Origin: an uncultured Chromatiaceae bacterium
Lineage (GTDB): Bacteria > Pseudomonadota > Gammaproteobacteria > Enterobacterales > Alteromonadaceae
Assembly (NCBI GenBank): GCA_946481195.1
Contig: CAMLNG010000060.1
Span: forward strand, 1 to 12,031
Reading direction: 5' to 3'
Length of the DNA stretch: 12,031 bases
The notes under the pieces are model-generated. The model saw only the letters and a program-made list of their open reading frames with translations, was not told the DNA's origin and searched no databases. The position numbers and the translations under genes are program-made. Shown here in pieces: positions 7,465 to 12,031 of the stretch (positions within the stretch are counted from its first letter, which is position 1; each line of letters begins with the position of its first letter).

Positions 7465-8489
7465 TCTGCGCCTCCCATGCCCTGCAACTGGCCTTTGAGC
7501 GCTGCTACATCCGCCGTCGCCGCTTGTTTACCGGCCAGATCGCCCTGCACATACACCCAATCGCCACTGCGGCCCAAAACCCGGACTGCCAGCAGTGCCG
7601 GATTGTCCGGTCCGGTGATCACTGCATCCCCGGCGTCTTGCTGCACTATGGCCTGGCGTGGAAATTTGTAACCCGACTGCTTCTGCCATGGCTGTACAGT
7701 GAGACGCTGCCCTGTCAGCAACTGACAGTCTGACGGCACCGCGCTGCTGCGATAACGCCGGAATTGTTGTTCCACGACACTACTAGCCCAGTTGACCTGT
7801 AAGGTACAGGCCGGCGTGCGGACAAGGTCGGCTTGTTGCGAAACCGGTAAACGAAACTCCAGTACTGTCTGACCGTTTTGTTGTAATGCCAGCAGTTCGT
7901 TGCCAGCTGGGAATGCGGCGCCGGCTTGCAGTTCGGCCGGTACTACAACAACGCCACCAGCGCGGGCCAGCAACGTCACCCCATCAGGGCTGGTTCTGGC
8001 CTGCCATTGCTGTAACAGCTGCTGTTGTTGCTGCAAAGCGGCATAATCGAGCGCAGTCTGATGCGCCTGATGTTGCCATTCCAGCCAGGTTTCCCGCAGG
8101 ATATCGCCGGCGGCATAACGGGATTGATTGTCTCTCAGACGAAGCGCCGCCGCTTTGGCATGATGCTGCGCAATCTCAAGCCGCTCAGCGAAGTTCAGCA
8201 GCAAAGGCCCGCTTAGTTTCAGCAACGGCTCGCCACTTTTCACCTGCTGCCCGGACTGCACATAAACAGTGTGAACCTGCACGTCAAATGGCAAAACCAG
8301 CGCTGCCGTCGCCTGAACATTTTGCACCACCTCGGCCGTCACCGGTAACAGCGGCATTTCGCTGACAGCTGTTGCCTGCTGCCACTGAAAGTTCCAGCCG
8401 GCGGCACTGACGCAGGCTGAAAATTGCAGCGCTGTCACCAGCAGCAAAGTGAATACGCGTTGCTTGCTGTGGAATTGTCGTTTCACCAT
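7461..8489 (-). CDS. RND efflux periplasmic adaptor (membrane fusion protein, CzcB/CusB-like)
   Basis: This adaptor of 342 residues would link the inner-membrane pump to the outer-membrane channel. Residues 1-30 form a signal sequence (basic MVKRQFHSKQRVF, hydrophobic core, cleavage near VSAA). A Cys within FSAC makes a lipoprotein possible but the lipobox is poor. A lipoyl/barrel-sandwich half is visible at VHTVYVQSGQQVKSGEPLLKL, then a short Q-rich helical hairpin (about 105-165). The second lipoyl half follows (LLARAGGVVVVPAELQAGA), and then beta-barrel and membrane-proximal strands (FPRQAIVQQ, WVYVQGDLAGKQA). It is shorter than CusB or CzcB and has no extra metal-binding domain. The start at 8489 has a G-rich ribosome binding site and overlaps the upstream gene by 7 nt; its TGA overlaps the pump ATG. 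It would have no intact partner if the pump is truly truncated. Confidence 0.88.
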   Translation of the reverse strand: MVKRQFHSKQRVFTLLLVTALQFSACVSAAGWNFQWQQATAVSEMPLLPVTAEVVQNVQATAALVLPFDVQVHTVYVQSGQQVKSGEPLLKLSGPLLLNFAERLEIAQHHAKAAALRLRDNQSRYAAGDILRETWLEWQHQAHQTALDYAALQQQQQLLQQWQARTSPDGVTLLARAGGVVVVPAELQAGAAFPAGNELLALQQNGQTVLEFRLPVSQQADLVRTPACTLQVNWASSVVEQQFRRYRSSAVPSDCQLLTGQRLTVQPWQKQSGYKFPRQAIVQQDAGDAVITGPDNPALLAVRVLGRSGDWVYVQGDLAGKQAATADVAALKGQLQGMGGAE

Positions 8490-9652
8490 GCCAGACCCCC
8501 TGCCTGTGCCAATTCAAAGGTTGCCAGCTGTAAACGCACTGTCGCTAAAGCTGCCGTTTTTTTCAGTTCGTTGTGTTGCAGAAAGAGCCGCAGCCATTCA
8601 CTGTTGCGCATTTCACCGGTTTTGAGTGCGGCATCCGCCGCTTGCTGAATTTGTTCGCCATATTGTTGTTGCTGCACGCTGGCTTGCTGCTGTATCAGTG
8701 CCGCCTGGTAACGCGATTTGGCGTCGAACCAGCGCTGGCGGATCTGACGTACTGTTTCGGCCAGCTTTTGCTGCTGGTTTTGCATCGCAGTCTGGGCAGC
8801 GGCACTTTGCTCTGAACCTTCACTGCGTCCTATCGGCAAGGATATTTTGAACCCAATCGCGGTATCGTCCGGCAGCTGCGCGCCGCCACGGGTTTGACGC
8901 AGCACCAGACCGGCCTGCCAGGGATTGCCGGCGCCGGAGCTGTCGCGCACAAAGGTGCGTTCGGCGGCAACAGTGTCAGTTTGCTGCAGCAGCAGTAACG
9001 GGTGTTGTTGCCAGTCGCTGGCAACAGTCTGACCGCGGTGTCGCTGCGACCATTGCGCCAGCCAGTCCGGTAGTTCTGTCAAACCACTGAACTGTTGCCA
9101 CGCCAGCCGCGCTTGTTGCAATTCCACCTCTGTCATTGCTAAGCGCGCATTGGCAGCCACCAGTGCGTTGTCGAGCTGCAATTTGTCACTGCGCGTCAGT
9201 TCGCCCTTGGCAAAAGCGCTGGCGGCAAGTTGAGTCATTTGCTGCAGTTGCCGCATTTGCTCGCGGTCAATCTGTTGTACTGCAGCATATTCGGAATATG
9301 TTGCCAGCTGACGCACCAATTCAGCGCTTAATTGCCAGCGTAACAACTGCCGGTTTTGCTGTTGACGCAACTGCAAATCCTGCTGCAATTGCTGCAGGTA
9401 TTGCCGGTTTGCCGGACTATGCAGCGCAAGATCCACACTTAATTCAGTCTCATCACCGCCGTTATTCAACCCGGCCCGGTTCGACAAATGCGAGATCCCA
9501 AGCTGGGTCGGTCCCTGTTGCCATAGCGCCAGTTCAGCAGGTGCTGCCTGCACCGGCAGTAAGCGGTCAATCAGTTGGCCGGGTGTTTGCACTGGTTCAG
9601 CCAGCACAGCCTGGCAACAAAACAAAGAAAAAATGAACAACCGAGTTTGCAT
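8483..9652 (-). CDS. TolC/CzcC-family outer membrane efflux channel protein
   Basis: This is the first gene of the efflux operon, 389 residues. I place the start at 9652, where GGAGGTGAT directly precedes ATG and a clean signal peptide begins (MQTRLFIFSLFCCQAVLA, then EPVQ). The frame stays open to an ATG at 9700 inside the control region, which is unlikely. The mature protein is almost wholly amphipathic, Q- and L-rich helix with short strands such as ELSVDLALHSPANR and GFKISLPIGRSEGSEQSA. That is the repeat plan of outer membrane efflux proteins, in which two helix-strand units per subunit build a trimeric channel-tunnel. It would receive substrate from the adaptor encoded next. The length is slightly below the usual 420-450 of CzcC proteins. 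Confidence 0.85.
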   Translation of the reverse strand: MQTRLFIFSLFCCQAVLAEPVQTPGQLIDRLLPVQAAPAELALWQQGPTQLGISHLSNRAGLNNGGDETELSVDLALHSPANRQYLQQLQQDLQLRQQQNRQLLRWQLSAELVRQLATYSEYAAVQQIDREQMRQLQQMTQLAASAFAKGELTRSDKLQLDNALVAANARLAMTEVELQQARLAWQQFSGLTELPDWLAQWSQRHRGQTVASDWQQHPLLLLQQTDTVAAERTFVRDSSGAGNPWQAGLVLRQTRGGAQLPDDTAIGFKISLPIGRSEGSEQSAAAQTAMQNQQQKLAETVRQIRQRWFDAKSRYQAALIQQQASVQQQQYGEQIQQAADAALKTGEMRNSEWLRLFLQHNELKKTAALATVRLQLATFELAQAGGLAW

Positions 9653-9675
9653 ATCACCTCCATCAGATGAGCGGC

Positions 9676-9681
9676 AAACTA
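9676..9681 (-). promoter_or_regulatory. Possible -10 element of the efflux operon
   Basis: TAGTTT on the minus strand lies 10 nt downstream of the operon-proximal CTTAA half-site and about 23 nt upstream of the outer membrane protein start. No good -35 hexamer is present, which would fit activator-dependent transcription. It is a weak match and assigned mainly by position. Confidence 0.25.
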
Positions 9682-9691
9682 CAAGTTCTGG

Positions 9692-9707
9692 CTTAAACAA
9701 TTCTTAA
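9692..9707. promoter_or_regulatory. PmrA/QseB-like box 1 (CTTAA-N6-CTTAA)
   Basis: Two CTTAA half-sites at 9692-9696 and 9703-9707 repeat with an 11-bp period. PmrA/QseB-type regulators bind direct TTAA-containing half-sites about one helical turn apart. Read on the minus strand it is CTTAA-N6-TTTAA, so it matches in both directions. It is on the efflux-operon side of the divergent promoter, and the neighbouring response regulator is the obvious candidate ligand. Confidence 0.6.
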
Positions 9708-9710
9708 GTT

Positions 9711-9730
9711 CGGCGCTGCTGCCAGCGCCG
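9711..9730. repeat. Perfect GC-rich palindrome between the two regulator boxes
   Basis: CGGCGCTG and its exact reverse complement CAGCGCCG flank the 4-nt spacer CTGC, giving 8-bp arms. Its centre (9720.5) is exactly 21 bp from the centre of each CTTAA box. It could be an operator for a second protein, or a hairpin insulating the divergent transcripts. No T-run follows on either strand, so it is not a standard intrinsic terminator. Confidence 0.65.
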
Positions 9731-9733
9731 CTG

Positions 9734-9749
9734 CTTAAGTTTTGCTTAA
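9734..9749. promoter_or_regulatory. PmrA/QseB-like box 2 (CTTAA-N6-CTTAA)
   Basis: CTTAA half-sites at 9734-9738 and 9745-9749 have the same 11-bp period as box 1. Each is extended to the palindrome CTTAAG, so the box reads identically as CTTAA-N6-CTTAA on both strands. It lies on the regulator-gene side, 47 bp before that gene's ATG, and probably mediates autoregulation. Confidence 0.6.
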
Positions 9750-9760
9750 GGCTGGGCGGT

Positions 9761-9766
9761 TACTGT
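9761..9766 (+). promoter_or_regulatory. Possible -10 element of the two-component operon
   Basis: TACTGT lies 11 nt after the last half-site of box 2, mirroring the arrangement on the other strand, and 30 nt before the response regulator ATG. It is only a partial match to TATAAT, and no clear -35 is present. Confidence 0.2.
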
Positions 9767-9796
9767 GTGTCCATCACTGCAACACAGGAGCGCGGC

Positions 9797-10462
9797 ATGC
9801 GGATTTTGCTGGTGGAAGATGATCTGTTACTGGCTGATGGGATCTGCACCGGTTTGCAGCGCCTGCATTATCAGACCGAGCATTGTACCCGGGGCGCTGA
9901 ACTCATTGCGGCGCTCAAAGCCAGTGAGTTTGGTGCTGTGGTGCTGGATCTTGGCCTGGCGGATGGCTCGTCGCTGCCATTGATAGAACAGCTGCGCCGC
10001 GCCGGCCAGACAGTGCCCATTCTGGTACTGACCGCGCTCGATGATATCGATATCAAATTGCAGGCACTCAACGCCGGCGCTGATGATTACCTGTGTAAAC
10101 CTTTTGACCTGCGCGAACTTGAAGTCCGGTTGCGGGTGTTGGCCCGGCGCCATCAGGACCGCGCAGACGACGAACTGGCCGTCGCCGGGATCCGGCTGAA
10201 TCTGGTGAATCAACGCTGCCAGTTTGCCGGACGCGACGTGGCATTGACCAACCGCGAATATGTGTTGCTGAAGGAATTTATGCAGCACCCGGATAAAATC
10301 CGCTCCCGCCAGCTGCTGGAAGAATTGTGTTACGGCTGGGACGGCGATATCGACAGCAACGCCACCGAAGTGCATATCCATAACCTACGCAAGAAGTTTG
10401 GCAGCAGCTTTGTCAAGACCGTGCGCGGCGTGGGATATATGCTGGTAAGCCGGCATGATTAA
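9797..10462 (+). CDS. OmpR/PhoB-family response regulator, PmrA/QseB-like
   Basis: This is a DNA-binding response regulator of 221 residues, presumably controlling the divergent efflux operon and itself. The start at 9797 (MRILLVEDD) has AGGAG 6 nt upstream; the in-frame ATG at 9767 would add 10 residues before the canonical receiver start. In the receiver domain the acidic pair is Glu7-Asp8-Asp9, the phosphoacceptor is Asp51 (VVLDLGLADG), the switch Thr is Thr79 and the conserved Lys is Lys101 (CKPFDLREL). A winged-helix domain covers about 125-221, with LTNREYVLLKEFMQ, the recognition helix region NATEVHIHNLRKKFG and the terminal VRGVGYML. All catalytic residues are in place. The length and style match QseB/PmrA/BasR rather than the CopR or CzcR subgroup, and CTTAA-type boxes upstream agree with that. 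Confidence 0.93.
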   Translation: MRILLVEDDLLLADGICTGLQRLHYQTEHCTRGAELIAALKASEFGAVVLDLGLADGSSLPLIEQLRRAGQTVPILVLTALDDIDIKLQALNAGADDYLCKPFDLRELEVRLRVLARRHQDRADDELAVAGIRLNLVNQRCQFAGRDVALTNREYVLLKEFMQHPDKIRSRQLLEELCYGWDGDIDSNATEVHIHNLRKKFGSSFVKTVRGVGYMLVSRHD

Positions 10463-11843
10463 TTCGATCAAAACCCGCATTGTGCTGGGGGTTAATCTGG
10501 TGATCCTGCTGGTACTTATCATCGCTTCGGTCGTGGATTATTACCGGTCATTGCACGAAATTGACGAAGTGTTTGATGCCCAGCTGGCGCAAACTACCCG
10601 ACTCCTGGCGCGGCTGGTTGAACAGGACCCAAGCCTGCGCGACCGCAGCAGCACTTTGCTGGTACCGGTGCCCCAGTTCGAACAGCAGCTGATGGAAGTG
10701 CCGTCAGCGCTGGAACGACTGCGCGAAGGTCATAAATATGAAAGCCAGATTGGCTTTCAGGTGCGGGGGCGCGATGGCCGCCTGCTGTTAAGCTCCGCCA
10801 ACGCCAAGGACACCACGTTGGCGCCGTTACAAAGTGGCTATTTTGAGCGTTCAGATCCGGCTCAGCAGTGGATTAGTTTTAGTTTGTTTGACCCGGGCAG
10901 CCAGCTCTGGCTGCAAGCCGGCCAGCACATTGCGGTGCGGGATGAACTGAGCTGGTATCTGGTCAGCGGCCAGATAGGTCAGGTGCTGGTGACCATGTTG
11001 CTGCTATCCGTGCTGATTTATCTATTGGTGCAACATATGTTCAGGCCGGTTGACCTGCTGCGCCGGCGCTTACAACAAAGCAGCGCAACTGCGCTGCAGC
11101 CACTGGATATCACCTTACCCAACGAAATCGCACCGGTACAAACCGCCATTAATACCTTGCTCGACAATATCCATCAGCATCTGGCCCAGGAAAAACGCTT
11201 TATCGCCGACGCCTCGCACGAACTGCGCACGCCACTGGCCATCCTGCGTCTGCATGCCCAAAATATCAGTCTGGCCGGCACCGATGCAGAGCGGCAAAAA
11301 GCAGTGGATGCCATCATCAGCAGCTCGATGCGGATGAGTCATCTGGTTAACCAGCTGATGGCACTGGCCAGAGTCGACCGCCAGCATTTGCATCATGTCA
11401 GCATCATAGATGTCCTTCAGCTGACCGAGGACACGTTGGCGCAGCTGCCAGCGGCACAGCTCGATAAGGTGGACTGGCAGCTGGATATAGCTGACAGGCT
11501 CGCTATTCGGGGCGATCAGAGCCTGTTGCGGGTGGTATGGCGCAACCTGCTCGACAATGCCAGCAAATATGCGCCTGCGGATTCCTGTGTGAGGGTCCGC
11601 GCTGCACTGGTGTTGGATCAGATTGAATGCGTATTTGAGAATCACAGCGACATCAGGCTGCCAGCCGCAGACAACAACCGCCTGACGGACCGCTTCTACC
11701 GCAGCCCCGGCCACCAGCAAATCGATGGGGCCGGCCTTGGCCTGTCAATTGTTAAACAAATCGTCAGCCTGCATCAGGGCAATCTCGAAATTAACCAGCA
11801 GGATGACCTGATGCGGGTGACGCTGCGTTTGTCTCCGGGCTGA
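10455..11843 (+). CDS. Sensor histidine kinase, QseC/PmrB-like
   Basis: This is a membrane sensor kinase of 462 residues and cognate partner of the preceding regulator. The genes overlap by 8 nt (ATGATTAA), and this gene has no strong ribosome binding site, so translation is probably coupled. TM1 spans about 9-28, followed by a periplasmic domain of about 140 residues opening with IDEVFDAQLAQTTRLLARL, typical of the two-component sensor N-terminal family of QseC. TM2 spans about 172-194, then a HAMP-like linker (FRPVDLLRRRL). The H-box FIADASHELRTPLA has the phosphoacceptor His255. The N-box is NLLDNASKYA with Asn368, and the ATP-lid glycines are at DGAGLGLSIV (424-433). All catalytic motifs are present. 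The periplasmic domain shows no evident His/Cys/Met cluster, so a metal signal is inferred only from the neighbouring efflux genes. Confidence 0.92.
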   Translation: MINSIKTRIVLGVNLVILLVLIIASVVDYYRSLHEIDEVFDAQLAQTTRLLARLVEQDPSLRDRSSTLLVPVPQFEQQLMEVPSALERLREGHKYESQIGFQVRGRDGRLLLSSANAKDTTLAPLQSGYFERSDPAQQWISFSLFDPGSQLWLQAGQHIAVRDELSWYLVSGQIGQVLVTMLLLSVLIYLLVQHMFRPVDLLRRRLQQSSATALQPLDITLPNEIAPVQTAINTLLDNIHQHLAQEKRFIADASHELRTPLAILRLHAQNISLAGTDAERQKAVDAIISSSMRMSHLVNQLMALARVDRQHLHHVSIIDVLQLTEDTLAQLPAAQLDKVDWQLDIADRLAIRGDQSLLRVVWRNLLDNASKYAPADSCVRVRAALVLDQIECVFENHSDIRLPAADNNRLTDRFYRSPGHQQIDGAGLGLSIVKQIVSLHQGNLEINQQDDLMRVTLRLSPG

Positions 11844-11900
11844 CTTCTGGGCTGTTGGTCACCCGACGACTGCGAATGGCGCATTCACACCAGGCGAATT

Positions 11901-12031
11901 TCAGTATGCATGCCTTACATTGGCCGCCAGCAAATGCACGGTCGCATCACGACCATCCGGGTCCGGCAAAGTCTCGATCACCTGAAACTGTGGCAAGCGA
12001 AACATCTGTTGCCAAAACGCTGTTGCATCCG
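11901..12031 (-). CDS. C-terminal end of an unidentified protein (5' truncated by window edge)
   Basis: On the minus strand an open frame enters from the right edge and ends at TGA 11903-11901, giving 42 complete codons. The translation begins DATAFWQQMFRLPQFQVIET and ends VHLLAANVRHAY. It reads like a genuine folded domain end, with alternating hydrophobic strand patterns (FQVIETL, ATVHLLAANV) and codon use like its neighbours. The other two minus-strand frames are closed early. It converges on the kinase gene with 57 bp between stops. I do not recognise the family. Confidence 0.55.
   Translation of the reverse strand, partial: DATAFWQQMFRLPQFQVIETLPDPDGRDATVHLLAANVRHAY

Noticed and set aside
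8010..9420. Runs of CTG/TTG triplets that look like a short tandem repeat tract
   Set aside because: They are Gln codons on the minus strand in the coiled-coil parts of the adaptor and channel proteins; spacing is irregular and protein-driven.
9136..9636. 166-codon plus-strand open frame within the outer membrane protein gene
   Set aside because: It is composition-driven, antisense to the Q-rich TolC-like gene, and ends near the opposite signal peptide without domain patterns.
9827..10381. 184-codon minus-strand open frame inside the response regulator gene
   Set aside because: It is antisense to a gene with full receiver and winged-helix motifs, has no ribosome binding site of note and no family resemblance.
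11115..11720. 201-codon minus-strand frame opposite the kinase catalytic domain
   Set aside because: The kinase frame carries H, N and G boxes; the antisense frame has no recognisable motif.
11874..11886. GAATG-GCG-CATTC hairpin between the kinase gene and the right-edge gene
   Set aside because: It has only 5 bp of stem, no GC-rich base and no T-run on either strand, so I would not call it a terminator.

Overview
The window looks like chromosomal DNA from a GC-rich gammaproteobacterium. Its gene content resembles Rheinheimera, Alishewanella and other Alteromonadales-like bacteria: a periplasmic beta-propeller diguanylate cyclase, a Q-rich envelope export system, and a QseB/QseC-like two-component pair. 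This placement is an inference from gene style, because no rRNA or other taxonomic marker is present.

Layout. Positions 1-708 (+) hold the C-terminal 60% of an acetyl-CoA acetyltransferase-type thiolase. About 38 bp later, in the same direction, is a large membrane-bound diguanylate cyclase (747-3713) with a periplasmic two-component-regulator propeller, a Y_Y_Y domain, one TM helix and a GGEEF domain. A 9-codon mini-ORF with a strong ribosome binding site (718-747) precedes it, and its stop overlaps the cyclase start as TAATG. The cyclase runs tail to tail, 6 bp apart, into a five-gene minus-strand operon transcribed from 9652 down to 3720: TolC-family outer membrane protein, periplasmic adaptor, CzcA-type RND pump, DUF3240 protein, CopC-like protein. 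All of its junctions overlap by 1 to 34 nt, so it is surely one transcript. Divergent from it are an OmpR-family response regulator (9797-10462) and its sensor kinase (10455-11843), overlapping by 8 nt. The window ends in the C-terminal codons of an unidentified minus-strand gene (11901 to the edge).

How it works together. The two-component system most likely senses an envelope or metal signal and drives the divergent tripartite efflux operon and itself. The 144-bp divergent promoter holds two CTTAA-N6-CTTAA boxes of the PmrA/QseB type. They lie exactly 21 bp on either side of the centre of a perfect GC-rich 8-bp-arm palindrome. The pump subunit is interrupted by one in-frame TAG at codon 640 of 1023, with the rest of the frame open. 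The system is therefore either recently inactivated or the base is a sequencing error. By-eye comparison of metal-site residues argues for a divalent-cation (Zn/Co/Cd-like) pump rather than a CusA-type Cu(I)/Ag(I) pump, although a CopC-like protein, itself lacking the usual Cu(II) ligands, closes the operon.

I see no CRISPR array, tRNA, rRNA, insertion sequence or phage gene. The least explained elements are the symmetric divergent control region, the DUF3240 plus degenerate CopC pair attached to the RND pump, and the leader ORF of the cyclase.
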